DNA from: Lunularia cruciata
Lineage: Eukaryota > Streptophyta > Marchantiopsida > Lunulariales > Lunulariaceae
Assembly (NCBI GenBank): GCA_948567375.1
Contig: OX419758.1
Location: 23,441,001 to 23,505,000 of the forward strand
Direction: 5' to 3'
DNA: 64,000 bases
The stretch's first letter is position 1. Each line of letters opens with the position of its first letter. The position numbers were made by a program, and so were the translations under genes. The notes beneath the pieces are model-generated. The model did not search any database and had not been told where the DNA came from. It was given only the letters and a program-made list of their open reading frames with translations. Of the stretch, positions 12,670 through 24,903 are shown in pieces.

Positions 12670-13624
12670 TTGGAGGAAAATATTCTTATTTTTGCAATGT
12701 GGATCATGTTGATTGCGCATAGAGAATCTAATGAGTGCAAAAAGCCTCATCAAACAATAGTTGATCAAATAGTTCAAGAGTTTGCATATGTGTTTTTGGA
12801 TGATGTACAAAATGGATTACCTTTTGATTGTGGTATGCACTTCAAGGTTGAGTTATTGTCATGAAGTACTCGAATGAGGAGACCAATCTATTGACTCTCT
12901 CCAAATGAGTTGGAAGAGCTTCAAATAATATTGACAGAGTTGTTGGAGAAGAATTTTATACAACATAATACATCTCCTTGAGGAGCACCAATACTATTTG
13001 TCCTAAAGAAGGATGGGGGACTTCATTTTTGTATTGATTATCATGGCCTCAATAAACAAACAATGAAGAATGCATATTCCTTGCCTTGAATTGATGACTT
13101 GCTAGATCAATTGAGTGGAGCATGATACTTCTCCAAGTTGGATCTCCAAACTGACTATTGGCAGATTCCCATTGATAGGGAAGATGTGCAAAACATTACC
13201 TTTTGTACAAGGTATGGGCATTTTGAATGGAATGTTCTACCATTTGGGCTCACTAATGCTCCAATAATCTTCATGGATCAAATACATTGGGTGTTGGATG
13301 TACTATTGGATTGGTACATGGTGGTGTTCTTGGATGATATTTTAATCTATAGCATGATGGAGGTAAAACATACAAATCATGTATAAGAAGTACTAAGATG
13401 ACTATGATAATGGAGAATTTATTGCAAGAAGTCAAAGTATTCTTTTTGGTAGAAAGAAGTTACCTTCTTGGGTCATAAGATCTCATCAAAGGATATCAAG
13501 ATGGAAGAAGAGAAAATCAAGGCCATTATTGATTGGTCTAATCTGAAAGATGGCACAAAAGTATGAGCATTTAATGAGTTGGCAAGTTTTTACCAATGGT
13601 TCATCCACTACTATGCTCATGTGG
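12670..13624 (+). pseudogene. Element A reverse transcriptase, 5' part
   Basis: Broken frames match B's polymerase: [15 protein letters not shown] and [12 protein letters not shown] contain the palm motifs, including the catalytic FLDD. Upstream stops interrupt the fingers region (12860-13130). The frame breaks at about 13624, where the C repeat begins, and resumes at 44240. Confidence 0.85.
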
Positions 13625-14138
13625 TGTCATACCATTTGTAGCTTTGCACCTAGATTGCTCAAACTCTTGAGTAGTAGTGTTGGTAGTCAAGATTATTTTG
13701 GTAATTACTCATAGGCTACTTGTCGACGGTCAGATTTCATGTTCAAGTATTGACTACATGGTGAGGCCCACCGTCACTTGCACCGTAGGATGTGCCATCA
13801 ATGGGACCATCAGGGTTTAAGACCTAGCTCGAGTCCAAGGGTATACTTTTGAAGTGCAGCTCCAAAGAGCTCACTTCTCTGATGTTGAGCCTTCAAGTTC
13901 TCGGCTATGGTGGATAGAGGTCGGCAAGCATCACTTGGATTTTCTTAGCTAGAGTGGATGTGGCTTGACTGTAAGTGGGTGGGTGGGCTTGATTGTAAGT
14001 GGGTGGGTGGGCTTGATTGTAAGTGGGTGTGGCTTGGCTTGACTATAATCAATGCCTAGTTGTTGGCAGATTATAAATTGACGGATCAAGTACTGATCTA
14101 ATTGAGTGTGATTTGAGTTGTGTAAACAAAATGATTAT
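13625..14138 (+). repeat. Element C left long direct repeat (5' LTR)
   Basis: It begins TGTCATACC and matches 43687-44134 along its length, for example CTACTTGT, GCCATCA.TGGGACC and TGCCTAGTTGTTGG. The left flank GTGG resembles the right flank ATGG of the other copy, consistent with a short target duplication altered by one transition. This copy has an extra tandem expansion of a 24-bp GTAAGTGGGTGGGTGGGC-type unit at about 13970-14035. Confidence 0.75.
13970..14035 (+). repeat. 24-bp tandem repeat inside the C left repeat
   Basis: About two and a half copies of a unit beginning TGTAAGTGGGTGGGTGGGCT stand in a row. The right copy of the C repeat has only one short version near 44030, so the expansion happened after insertion or differs between alleles of the family. 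Confidence 0.85.
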
Positions 14139-17100
14139 ATCAAAGAAGTGAGGCCAAGAGAAATCATGTGTAGGAACTAAGAGTGTTCATGGTATCTCCA
14201 AGATTTGCTAATCATTGGTAGCTCAATCAAAGTTTTGATTCTATAGTGTGCAAAAGCTTGTTTGATTGATGTAGATTTGGCAGAGAGAGACAATGTGCGG
14301 AAGCGCTGGCCAATTTAGAGCCAGAGTCAATTTCAAGATGTAGTTGTCATTTTGAGCTCAAGAGGTGAAAGTAGGACCGATTTGGGGCAAATTGAGCTTG
14401 AAGTGCAAAATTGAAGGTGGAGTTTGGAACCCATTCCCACAAACTAGAGATTTGAAGATCTTGATCTTTCCAATTTGGCTTGAGTGAAGAGTTACTGGAG
14501 GATTTGGCGGTCAACCAACTTTAGGGATTTACGTGAAATTTTATCTCAAATTTTGTGAAAAGTTTATGTCAAATTTTGGCAAGAAGAACTTTGATTTCAT
14601 TCTTGATGATCCTTGTAGCTGAGGAAGTAGATAAGCATTCCGATTATGTCAAATGCCAAATGGTGGTAGAGTCATCTAGTGTTGATTTATGAGATGGAGT
14701 GTTTTTGTTTAACCTTCTTGTGATTGGACCTCCTCCATTCTTTACTTCTTGTTTGTGCACTATGTTTGTGCAAGGTGCCCTAAATTTAGAGCATTGGTGC
14801 TTTGGTGTGCTCTTGATAATGAGACTAGAGTGATGACCAATCAAACTACTTGTGTCTCTCTTCAGTGAAGCAAGAAATGATGACCTACAGATCATAAGAG
14901 TGCATGTTGTGATGGCAAGTTACAAGTTGTACTTCCTTCTAGCGTAATTGTCATAGTTAGAGCTACATTAGTTGGTGTTGTTCAGTTGCTAGTGTTTGCA
15001 CTTGGAAGTGTTGGCACTTGGTGGTGATTTTTGGTGAGGTACTTGCGGTGGTTCTAATTGCAGATTGCAATTTCTAGTTACTTTGTCATGATGGAGTTCT
15101 TTGGGTATTCCTGAGGAGATAACATTAAAGTACATAGTAGGTTTACTTGGAGTGGTGCTCGATATCAACTTGTATCTCAAGTCCCAATGAGGGAGGAGAT
15201 TGACCCTAAGTTGGAGTTTAACACAAGAGCTGATTTAGATGAGAGTGCACTTGGTGTGTCTACACCATGGTTGTGGGACATGGACAAGATTTATGGGGCC
15301 TCCAAAGGCTCTAGGTGTTTTTTGATACAATGGGTACCATTGAGTTGGATGACTTTATCCAAGAGTTTGATAGTTGGTGTGATCTATAGGAGATGCAAAA
15401 CCCAACTTTGTTCATACCCTTCATGGCATGGAAAGGGTTGTTTTAGCATTCAAAAGGTCCACCAATGGATGACTACCATGAGTTCAAGAGAGCTAACTTG
15501 GAGGAGATTGAGCTATGGAGATAGTATTGGTCGCCAAACTATGTCTCTATCACTTTAGGCTCAATTTCTAGGAGTAGATCGGCAATACCCACAAGTTCTA
15601 GCTCTAGCAGTGTTGGTGGATCTCTTGGAGATGGTGGAACTATGAGTGGAGGTACTATTACAAGAGGTGGCGTAGTAATGGGGTTTAACTCATGGTGGAG
15701 TTCTTCTAGTGTTTGAGGCAAAACTACCAAGGAGTGTGGACTGACAAGCTAAAGAGCTTGCAAGAGTTCCAATGGGAGGCTAGAGAGAGCCTATGGGAGG
15801 CATACACCCACATGAGACAGCTGACTAATTTTACTCAAGGAGTTACTAAGGCCTAAGTAATCCAATTTTGGTATGGAATATTGGACAAGGAGTTGCAATG
15901 TAGAGTACATGATGCTACATTATTACATGCTACTTCACCTACTTTGGCAGTGGTCTTTGGTTTAGTTGAGTATATTGAGCTCAACATGTTGGAGGAGAGA
16001 GTGGTGACATTTGGATTTGGTAGGGAGACCTCATCCATAGCTATTATTTCTTTTAGAGTGCATTAGAGTACACCATGCCATGTTAGTTTCCAAGGATAGG
16101 GTGGACAACCCAAATCCCGTGGAGCGAGTGGAGGGCCTACTATAGTTAGATCCTTACCTTCATTTTTGGGTCAATAGTAGCCAATGAGTGGTGGTGTTCT
16201 TTGTTGGACTTGTGGTGGACCTCACCATAGGAAAGATTGCACTCAAGGCAACAGACCTGATACCTCTAGTACATCACAACCAACATAGAGACACTATGAG
16301 TGTTGCCACAGATTTGGTCACACCAATGACCAATGCTTTGACCTACACCCATAGTTATAGAGTAGTAGAGCTTCCATAGCACGTAGTAGAGGAGCTCTAG
16401 GTCATGGATGATAAGGTGGTAGAGGTGGTGGTAGAGGATCCACACCTAGTAGAGATGCAATACTTGCCCTTACTTATGATATAGTGATGGCTACTTGGAT
16501 TGAGTAGTTGGAGCAGAGATTGGCTAGCATGGCCATAGCTCAGAGGAGATCAGATTCGGGTGCTGAGGCTTCCACTTCAGATGTGGGTGATAAAGATGTC
16601 TTAGACTTTATGTGCGGAGCAGCACAAGTGGATGCATCTGCCGTAGTGATTAGGAGTGCAGTACATGCTCCAGAGCCTAGAGGAACACCAATGGAGTTGG
16701 ACTCACAAAGAGGAGAGGCTGGTAGATAGGTCAGACTTCCCCAATCTTTTACACTCTCTAAGGCACTATAAACAACATCCATGGCTCTTAGACATCCTAG
16801 TGAAGGTATGGTAGGTGGTGATAGGGTGCATGATGGACTATCTACTAGTCAACCACTTGCTATTACTGATTGAGTCTAGCACAATGTTGAGGGCAGCTCA
16901 ACTGATTATGCACTTTTCATTATTCTCAAGTAATGATATGTGTACATTGGAAGTTGACCCAACCCAATGTTTTGGTGAGTTGCCATGCTTTGTGATAGTA
17001 AGGATGATGTGGTTCCTACTACTAGAGTAGAAGTGGTTGATAGTAGAGCTGACTTGGTTGAGGAGCATGGGATCCGCTCAACAACCTGTGGTTTATGGCA

Positions 17101-17979
17101 AGCAACAATGGCTAGATTGGGGGAGTTACCAACTAGACCGGCATTTGAGTGAGCATGATTTACACATGGAGTTGTCCTATTAGATAACTAAAGAGGAATT
17201 TTTTGTTTGGTGGAACCTGCTGGGAAGGTCTATACACCACAAAGAGTCTTACTAGACTTTGGTGTGCAGCCCCTTATGTTGGGGAAGACTATAGTTGCAA
17301 AAGACCGATGTAGAGAGGTGTCCATTTTAGATCCAAACATCTATAGGTCGTGGTTCTACATCACATATGGAGAGCTTGTTGTTTAGATTTAGCCCAATCA
17401 TCCAACTGATAGCTCTGTGGTGAGAGCTCAAGCCATTGCAATTGTAGTTGTCATATAAAGTGTTAGTTGGGGGATTAGTGTTGTACTCCATGGGTTTTAG
17501 TATTGATTATTGGGAGGAGACAACCTCTCATAGACCAAGTTGGCAGTTAGATGAGGGATGAGTAAATTGCCTACCAATACACTTCAATAGTGGCAATCTT
17601 GGCTCACTATAGTTCAAGACCATGGTAGCATCAATTTCAACTTTTAGTGGTTTTGTTACTTGGCTTGGTGATTTATTGGAGGGGAACGCCCATGTAGAGA
17701 ATACTCCAATATTAGAGGAGATCACTTAGATTTGGAATACAAGTGGGATTGTTCTATCCACCTTGGATGTTCCTTTGTGGAGTTCAGAGGAGGCATTGCA
17801 GCAATATGTAGATCAATTGGTGCAATAGGCTTGGAGTGGAGCCTCAGTACCATTAGGCAAGTAGTGTGAGGATGAGCCTCCAGAGTTGATTACCTTGACA
17901 CCTCTAAATACCACACTCATTGCTTGGTAGTATCCATTAGAGGGAGTGTGTCTATTGGAGTTGTTTGGTAGATTAGTAC
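14139..17979 (+). mobile_element. Element C internal region: decayed gag and protease, polymerase missing
   Basis: Frames with many stops encode gag-like sequence (about 15190-16740) with a zinc knuckle CWTCGGPHHRKDC near 16210 and a second, weaker CCHC-like box 50 bases later. Around 17220-17400 VEPAGKVYTPQRVLLDFG and QPLMLGK look like a protease active-site region. No reverse transcriptase follows; element D begins at 17980. The gag lies 1 kb downstream of the left C repeat, which suits a retrotransposon internal region, but membership of C is inferred from position. Confidence 0.6.
15187..16740 (+). pseudogene. Element C gag remnant with zinc knuckles
   Basis: Frame pieces at 15187-15558, 15881-16066, 16188-16379 and 16508-16729 together give a gag-like protein: a capsid-like part with FIPFMAWKGLF, then DATLLHATSPTLAVVFGLVE, then CWTCGGPHHRKDC and FGHTNDQCFDLHP. 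Stops and frameshifts separate the pieces. It is not closely similar to the gags of A, B, D or E. Confidence 0.6.
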
Positions 17980-18701
17980 TGTGAGCCGGCCTGTCTCTCA
18001 CTCAGGATGAAACTTTGATGCCTATTATGGTAGCATACCATGGACTAAGAAGGCAAGGAATCCCAACTCCGTCATACTCCTCCAAGGCTAACACTCCAAG
18101 ACTCAAGAAATTGCTCACTAGAGGACTCAATGAGAGAGAGATAACTGCAAATGAAAGGATAATGAGTACCTCCTCACCCCTATTTTATATACTTGTGAGA
18201 TAGTTATAGACCAATGTTACTAATGACTAGAGTAACTCAAGTTATTAGGCTAAAATTCAAGTAAAGTCAAAAAGTATAAAGGAATATCCATTTACATGGA
18301 TATTCCTTTTTTGCTTTTTGACTTTACATGGGCATATTCCACTAGCATGTGATATTATCTTGACCCAACCATTAAGTCAAGGATTTCTTCACATGGGCTA
18401 TCATTGGACAATAGAAGAATCCAAAAGAGAAAAGCTTGCGGGCCCAAGAGTTTTCAACTCTTTCCTCAAAGCCAAACACCTAGGAATAATATCACGTCAA
18501 CAAACTAGAATCCAAAATAGTGGTGCTAATCTTTTCCACTTCCTCTAAAGTAAGGTCCCTACTATCTTAGCTATGCTAACTTTAGCTAATCATGACTAAT
18601 GTTGAACCATCCTTTATCTCTATATAAATAATATCTCTCAAGTATTTGTAATATTGAGCTAAATATCAAAATACCACACACATGCACAAATGGGTGTTAC
18701 A
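17980..18701 (-). repeat. Element D 3' LTR
   Basis: Read on the minus strand it runs TGTAACACCCATTTGTGC to CCGGCTCACA, matching the E LTRs at 30383-31073 and 39799-40489 and the solo LTR at 41472-42150. A purine-rich GGAGGTAAA precedes it on the minus strand, as expected of a polypurine tract. Confidence 0.88.
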
Positions 18702-18744
18702 TTTACCTCCAAACTAAGTTTTCACTTTGTCCTCAAAAGTGAAG

Positions 18745-20847
18745 GTCTCTCTACCTTCTATGGTACATCTTCAACTTATCATGGTTAATCCTATCAAAGT
18801 GTCTTCCTCCCAACTCCTTGATACCATAGGTGTAATTGCCGTACACCTTCTCTACTATGAAAGGTCCAAAGTACTTAGGCAAAAGCTTCTTTTGCACTCT
18901 CTTGAATCAAATAGAATCAAACAACATTACCCAATCACCTTCTTTGAAAGGCTCCACCTTCATCTTGCCTCTTGTCATAGCTCTCCTTTTGTTTCCTTTG
19001 GGCTTGCTCCACTCAAATCATAGCAACTGCTCTTGCCTTTTCCAACTCCATGAGTTGATCCTTCCTTGACTTCTTTGCATCACCTCCTTGTTCTTTCTTT
19101 AATCTTTTGTGAATGCTTTGGAAGGTAGGAAGGTCAAAGTGAATAGGTAAGGTAGACTCAATACCATATACCAATTGAAATGGAGAATATTTGGTGGAAA
19201 TCTTCATGGTTGTCCTATACTCCCACAAAACCGCATGAATCCTCTTGTCCCAATGATGTTTAGCCCCCTCTATTTCTGCATCTTTGGCCAACATCATGCA
19301 CAAGGTCTGATTGGTTCTCTTTGCCAAGCCATTGGAATTTGGCTTATAGGATTTAGGTACTTTATGTGTGATCAAGAAATGTCATAGCATTGCTGTAGTG
19401 ATGCTTCTTGTAAACTCTCCTCCTCTATCAAAAACCAACTCCAAAGGGCACCCAAACCTAGTGATAATGCATTTGTAAGGAAATCTCCAAACTTCATCTT
19501 CCTTCTTGTTCCTTAATGGTCTAGCATCAACCCACTTGGTAAGACAATTAGTAACTACTACAATATATCAATTGTTCCTTGGGGTTTTATTGAGAGGACC
19601 TACAAAATCAATTCCCCACTTCTCAAATGGTCCTAGCAATGGAATCAATCTAAGTGGTGGAGTGGAAGTAGACTTTCTAGCAAAAGCTTGACAAACATGA
19701 CAAGTTTTGCAATAATCAAGACAATCCTTAAAAATCCCTCTCCAACTGTAACTTGCATCTAGAATCTTGAAAGTAGTCACCTTTCTTGCAAAGTGTCTTC
19801 CACACACTAAACCTTCATGAAACTCCTTTATGAGCAAGATAGACTCTTCCTTACCTATTGCTCTCCGAAGTAGACCATTTACTCCTTGGTGAAAAAGAAT
19901 ATCCTCCACCATTATGTAAGGTCTAGATCTTGCTGCAAGGGACTTCTTCTCCCTAGCATGCATTCCTTTTGGATAGTTACCTCTTGTCACAAAATCCACA
20001 ATCTCCTTGTACTCCATTGGAACCTCTTGAGTGATTGAGATTGTCATGAGCTCTTCATCTGGGAAGGAATCATCCACTAGTTCATCTCCATCATGATCAT
20101 AGGCCCTAGATAACAAATCTACATTTGCATGTTTCTTCCTTGGCATATCCTCAATGGTGTGGTCATACTCAGACAAGAGTATCATCCACCTTGCTAGTCT
20201 CCCTTCAACATTAGGCTTGTTGAAGATGTACTTCAAAGCCTTGTGATCCACAACAATGATGGCTTTCACTCCAATCAAAATGTGTCTAAACTTCTTGAGA
20301 CCAACGATCACTGCCAATCCTTCTCTCTATGTGACAAAGTAGTTCTTTTTTGTTGAAACCATTTGCCTACAAGCATAAGCTATTAGATGATCATGTCTAT
20401 CTTGGTCTAATTGCCTAAGAGTGCATCCTATAGCTACATTAGAAGCATCAGTGTAGAGGATGAAAGGCTTACTCCAATCAAGTTTAGCTAGAATTGGAGC
20501 TACAACAAGGGATTGCTTGAGCTCCTCAAAAGCTTTGAGAGCCTCTTTGTCCTCCAAAATCACCATGTAATCTACACCCTTCTTCATGTAGATTGTCACT
20601 ACATAAGCTTTGTTGGAAAATGAGAAGATGAACCTCCTATAGTACCCAACTATCCCCAAGAATTGGCGTAACTTTGTCAAGCTTGAAGGGAATGGAAGGT
20701 CTGAGATTTTCCTCACTTTCTCAAGATCAACTGCTATTCCATCCTTGGAGATGATGTGCCCTAAAAGTAGACCTTCTTCACATCCAAATGCACTTCTCAG
20801 AGTTGAGTGATGCATTTGCCTCATCCAAGTGTTGCACCTTGATTAGG
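18745..20847 (-). pseudogene. Element D polymerase 3' part: RT end, RNase H, integrase
   Basis: Frames at 20327-20824, 19568-20317 and 19013-19375 are collinear with E. They show GLLLGHIISKDGIAV and LRQFLGIVGYYRRF (RT thumb/connection), LYTDASNVAIGCTL (RNase H), KTCHVCQAF (integrase zinc finger), WGIDFVGPLNKTPRNN (first catalytic Asp) and SNGLAKRTNQTLCMML (region of the catalytic Glu, here lacking the usual Glu). The C-terminus has no chromodomain, as in E. Confidence 0.85.
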
Positions 20848-20852
20848 CACTC
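20848..20852. repeat. Target-site duplication of element B, left copy (CACTC)
   Basis: CACTC directly precedes the B terminus TGTAAAAG at 20853 and is repeated exactly at 26495-26499 after the other LTR. A 5-bp duplication is normal for Ty3/gypsy integration. Confidence 0.95.
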
Positions 20853-21275
20853 TGTAAAAGACCGAAACCGAGGAGAGAAATAGGAGAATGGAAATTCACA
20901 TTGGGACACTTGAATGAGGGAAAACTCCGAATGCCTAGCATGAGCTTCGGCCTTCATATTTATAGGTAGCATACAAGACCTTTGAAGCTTCTCAAGAAGC
21001 TTCCTTGAGCCGCTTTCTTGGAGTGCAAGCCAAGTTAACTAGAAAGCTTCTCAAGAAGCTTCCTTCTAGAAGCCGCCTACTTGGCGTGCAAGCTAAGCTA
21101 GTTAGAAGCTTCTAGCAGCTTCCTTCTAGAAGTTACCTGCTTAGGGCGCAAGTTAACTAGTTGGGAAGCTTCCTAAGAAGCTTCTTAGATGCTTCTAGAA
21201 TATTCTAGGCTATTTTGGCTTATTCTCTACTTCGTAAGCCCGACTAACTTCGTCACTAAACTCCATATTGTTACA
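20853..21275 (-). repeat. Element B 3' LTR (423 bp)
   Basis: On the minus strand it runs TGTAACAATATGGAG to GGTCTTTTACA. I count about 7 differences from the 423-bp 5' LTR, nearly all transitions. The purine tract GGCGGGGGAATA lies just before it on the minus strand. A TATAAATATG promoter-like box is at 20955-20964. Confidence 0.95.
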
Positions 21276-22376
21276 TATTCCCCCGCCGCTAGTTGGTGAC
21301 GTCCTCGTCGCCAGTGAAGCTTCAAATTCCTTGATGGCCATCTGTGCATTTTGGAGGTGAGAAAGAGGTTCCCATGTGGCATCATGAAGGGGATACCCTT
21401 TCCAAAGGACCTTGTACTCTGTGTGTTGGCGACGGCCTTGTTGAATATGGCGACGCGCAAGGATACGATCAACTTTGTACTCCTCATGATCATTGATAGG
21501 GATAGGAAGAGGGGAAGGTTGGACTCGAGAGGAAAAGGAAGAAGGGTTAGGAACAAAGGGTTTCAACTTGGAAACATGAAAGACAGGATGGATACGCATG
21601 TGACAAGGTAAGGCAAGACGATAAGCAACAGGAGAGATAATGTGGGTGATATCAAAGGGTCCTATCCAATTAGGAGCAAGTTTACGAACTTGGGTATCAA
21701 GTGGGAGAGGGAGGTTACTAGAGGATAGCATGACTTTATCACCAACTTCAAAGGTGAGATCACGACGATGATGGTCTGCATATTGTTTTTGGCGATTCTG
21801 AGCAACAAGGAGGTGAGACTTGGCTTGTTGGAGAGAGCGGGATATAGTGGTCAAGAATGTGGAAGTATGAGGAACCTGAGAGGGAGGGGGAGCAAGAAGA
21901 GAATCTGGAACAAGCGGATCTTGGCCAAAATTGAGAAAGAAGGGAGAAAATCTAGTGCTTGCCTTTTTGGAATTGTTGTAGGCAAATTCTGCAGCTGCAA
22001 GACATTCATCCCAGTTGGTATGGTGGACATTGACAAAGGCCCGCAACATATCCTCCAATGTACGATTGGCGCGTTCAATTTGTCCATCAGTTTGAGGATG
22101 ATAGGCCGTGGACAAAGCAAGCTTTGTGCCGAGTATCTGAAAGAGTGCTTGCCAAAACTTCCCGGTAAAGCGAGGATCACGGTCGGAGATGAGTACGCGT
22201 GGCATGCCATAATGCTTGAAGACATTGTCGAAGTAGATTTGTGCTAAGGTTGGAGCATCCACGATATCACAGGTTGGTGCCAAGTGGATTTGCTTACTAA
22301 GCTTATCCACAAACACCACGATGGCGGTGTGTCCTTGTTTTGTCTTTGGCAAGGATGTGATGAGATCCAAGCTCAC
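21210..22376 (-). CDS. Element B integrase with C-terminal chromodomain
   Basis: The core domain shows the catalytic triad: Asp in SLDLITSLPKTKQGHTAIVV, Asp in VLISDRDPRFTGKFW and Glu in HPQTDGQIERANRTLEDMLR. Then come the C-terminal GPFDITHI and HPVFHVSKLKPF region and a chromodomain (EEYKVDRILARRHIQ, then EYKVLWKGYPLHDATWEPL). Chromodomains of this class guide integration to methylated-histone chromatin. The frame runs a short way into the 3' LTR. The zinc-binding part lies upstream beyond an in-frame TGA near 22490. Confidence 0.94.
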   Translation of the reverse strand: MSLDLITSLPKTKQGHTAIVVFVDKLSKQIHLAPTCDIVDAPTLAQIYFDNVFKHYGMPRVLISDRDPRFTGKFWQALFQILGTKLALSTAYHPQTDGQIERANRTLEDMLRAFVNVHHTNWDECLAAAEFAYNNSKKASTRFSPFFLNFGQDPLVPDSLLAPPPSQVPHTSTFLTTISRSLQQAKSHLLVAQNRQKQYADHHRRDLTFEVGDKVMLSSSNLPLPLDTQVRKLAPNWIGPFDITHIISPVAYRLALPCHMRIHPVFHVSKLKPFVPNPSSFSSRVQPSPLPIPINDHEEYKVDRILARRHIQQGRRQHTEYKVLWKGYPLHDATWEPLSHLQNAQMAIKEFEASLATRTSPTSGGGICNNMEFSDEVSRAYEVENKPK

Positions 22377-22490
22377 ATGCTCCCAACGAGTGGATGGAAT
22401 GGCGAGTGGTTGAAGGAGTCCACTCTGCTTCTGGTTGCTGGCCTTGTTCCGTTGGCAACTCTCACATGATCGGACAAAGTCTCGAACATC

Positions 22491-23230
22491 TCATGTCATG
22501 TTGGGCCACCACCATTGGCGTTGGAGGGTGCCCAAGGTCTTGTCCACTCCCATGTGACCAGCTATTGGTAAATCATGGGCTTCTTGAAGGCTCACAAGTC
22601 GAAGATCACCTTTGGCTGGAACATAGATCTGGTCTGCATGGAATAAAAGGCCTTCCTTGAAGGAGAAGGTGTTGTACTCCCTGTCGTATGCCGTCAGACG
22701 ACCGTGTACCATTTGGAAGAAGGGATCTTGTTGTAGAGCTGATTGAAACTCGTTGTGGACCTTAGGGTCAATGGACACCGTTGTAATTGCCACCGTGATA
22801 AAAGGAAGATCCTTCAAATCAGGTCGTCGTGATAGAGCATCGGGAATGACATGGAACCGACTTGGTTTGTACTCAAGTTTGATGTCAACAATTGGAGTTG
22901 CTCTTCCCATCGATGATGCCGGCTCTTCATGTGCTCCAAGTGTAAGGTCTGCAACAATGGCTTGTGATCAGTTCGCATGATCACTTGTTTCCCCAAGAGA
23001 TAATGCCTCCATACCTTGGTGGCATATACCATTGCAAGTTGTTCCCGATCTCGAGCAGAGTAATTTCTTTCCGCTGTATTTAGTCGGCGAGACACAAAGG
23101 CAATCGGATGTAGTCCATCTGGAAATTCTTGTTGCAACACAGCTCCAATTGCAAAGTTAGAAGCATCGAAATCAACCACACAAGGTAGTTGAGGATCATA
23201 TGGTTGAAGAATAGGTCTTGAAGACACCAT
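22491..23230 (-). pseudogene. Element B RNase H and integrase zinc-finger region
   Basis: The frame 23230-22814 carries PQLPCVVDFDASNFAIGAVL and AERNYSARDREQLAMVYATK (RNase H). A frameshift near 22880 moves the continuation to the frame 22910-22491, which reads DIKLEYKPSRFHVIPDALSR, then the HHCC entry (AGHMGVDKTLGTL). It ends in TGA at 22491, where A and F keep an open codon. These lesions separate RT from integrase in this copy. Confidence 0.88.
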
Positions 23231-23272
23231 ATGCTTTAACTTCTGGAATGCTTCTTCATGCTTGGTGGTCCA

Positions 23273-24343
23273 CTAGAAGCTCGAGTTCTTTCCCAAGAGG
23301 TCAATCAATGGTGCAGCCACGTGAGCATAATAGTGGATCAACCATCGGTAAAAACTGGCCAGTCCATTGAATGCTCGTACTTCTGTAGCATCCTTTGGGG
23401 TAGGCCAATCAGTAATGGCCTTGATCTTCTCTTCTTCCATCTTGATCCCCTCTGATGAGATCTTATGACCCAAGAAGGTAACCTCCTTCTGCCAAAAAGC
23501 ACACTTTGACTTCTTGCAGTAAAATTTCCACTGTCGTAGTCGTCTTAGGACTTCTCGCACATGATTCACATGTTCTGCCTCTGTCATGCTATAGATTAAG
23601 ATATCATCTAAGAACACCACCACGGACCGATCCAATAGTCCCTCCAACACTCGATGCATCTGATCCATGAAGACTGCTGGAGCATTAGTGAGTCCGAAAG
23701 GTAGAACTCTCCACTCAAAATGTCCATACCTTGTGCGAAAAGCAGTCTTTTGCACGTCCTCTCCTTCAATAGGAATTTGCCAATAGCCGCTACGAAGATC
23801 CAGCTTGGAAAAGTAGCGTGCTCTACTTAGTTGATCAAGCAGGTCATCGATCCGAGGCAAGGGATATGCATTCTTCACGGTTTGCTTATTGAGCCCACGA
23901 TAATCAATACAGAAACAAAGTCCTTCATCCTTCTTTGGAACAAATAGTACCGGTGCTCCCCACGGAGAGGTACTATGTCGTATGAAATCCTTCTCCAACA
24001 ACTCCGTAAGTGTTGTTCGCAACTCCTCCAACTCCTTTGGTGAGAGCCGATAGATTGGTCTACTCACTGGAGTACTCCCTGGCAATAACTCGATCTTGAA
24101 GGGCATACCTCGATCGGAGGGTAATCCCTTTGGCAGATCATCTGGAAACACATCTGCAAACTCCTGAACTATCTGATCAACCATTGCTTGATGCGGCACT
24201 TGGCCCTCCTCAAATTGTTCTTGTGCAATTGGTTTGATCCACACCGCGAATACAGACTTATCGTCCTCCAAAGCTTGCTCTATGGCTGCTTCATTCACAA
24301 ACTTCCCTTCTAGGGACTCATCTCTCTTCCAAGCTTGCTCCAT
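23273..24343 (-). CDS. Element B reverse transcriptase
   Basis: It contains the conserved blocks of Ty3/gypsy [81 protein letters not shown] and the catalytic [12 protein letters not shown], then [12 protein letters not shown]. The frame ends in TAG after LLGKNSSF, within the link to RNase H; the same place reads through in element A (44285). The N-terminal 30 residues are part of a tandem 20-residue repeat. Confidence 0.93.
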   Translation of the reverse strand: MEQAWKRDESLEGKFVNEAAIEQALEDDKSVFAVWIKPIAQEQFEEGQVPHQAMVDQIVQEFADVFPDDLPKGLPSDRGMPFKIELLPGSTPVSRPIYRLSPKELEELRTTLTELLEKDFIRHSTSPWGAPVLFVPKKDEGLCFCIDYRGLNKQTVKNAYPLPRIDDLLDQLSRARYFSKLDLRSGYWQIPIEGEDVQKTAFRTRYGHFEWRVLPFGLTNAPAVFMDQMHRVLEGLLDRSVVVFLDDILIYSMTEAEHVNHVREVLRRLRQWKFYCKKSKCAFWQKEVTFLGHKISSEGIKMEEEKIKAITDWPTPKDATEVRAFNGLASFYRWLIHYYAHVAAPLIDLLGKNSSF

Positions 24344-24440
24344 GGTTGCCTTCCTGGCAAACTTCCCATCTTGGGACTCATCTCCCTTCCAGATTTGCTC
24401 TATGGCTACCTTCTCGACAAACTTCCCATCTTGGGACTGA
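24254..24440 (-). repeat. Three tandem 60-bp (20-residue) repeats between protease and RT of element B
   Basis: On the minus strand three units follow each other: [40 protein letters not shown] and [20 protein letters not shown]. Element A has only one equivalent (KFVSKATIEQDLEE at about 12640). The expansion is therefore specific to B or its close relatives. The units are charged and helix-prone, probably a flexible linker. Confidence 0.9.
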
Positions 24441-24481
24441 CTATTCTTAGGTGTCTTACTCAGAGGTGCCAGACAACCTAA

Positions 24482-24874
24482 TCAGAAATTCCTACCTTGG
24501 TGTTGTACTTGAATTTGGTGTCGGGTCCAATCAAATTGAACCTTATGACATTCAAGCCAAGGTAGACCTAGAATGATATCATAATGTAGAGGTGCCACTA
24601 CGAACCTCATACACTCCAAATACTCCTTCACAATCTTGAAGGTAACAGGATGCAAGGTGCGGAATGCAGAACCCTTTCTACCATCCGCCATCATCAAACT
24701 ACTTCCAATCACTGGCCTGATAGGAATACCCAATTCCTTTGCCACTTGCATAGACATGCAATTCTCTGAACTTTGAGAATCAACCAAAATTCTACAACCC
24801 CGATTAGATATCATACCTTGCAAGTGAAGCAAACTTGCATAGGTCGAGCCTTCAATCCCATTGGAACTAATCAA
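24482..24874 (-). CDS. Element B aspartic protease
   Basis: The active site region is ILVDSQSSENC, in which the usual DSGA/DTGA is DSQS. The C-terminal DIILGLPWLECHKVQFDW is typical of the family. The frame ends after QHQGRNF, a few residues before the tandem linker repeats, and RT continues in a separate stretch. The protease would cut the gag-pol polyprotein. Confidence 0.88.
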   Translation of the reverse strand: MISSNGIEGSTYASLLHLQGMISNRGCRILVDSQSSENCMSMQVAKELGIPIRPVIGSSLMMADGRKGSAFRTLHPVTFKIVKEYLECMRFVVAPLHYDIILGLPWLECHKVQFDWTRHQIQVQHQGRNF

Positions 24875-24903
24875 GCTCCCAGTAGGCGGCTCGAAATCTC
24901 CTA

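Noticed and set aside
20990-21200. Regularly recurring AAGCTTC blocks that resemble a short repeat array
   Set aside because: Spacing is irregular and the blocks lie inside an LTR on both copies; they fit promoter units, not a CRISPR or satellite array.
22284-22660. Plus-strand frames across element B (for example 22394-22660)
   Set aside because: They are antisense shadows of the integrase and RNase H frames.
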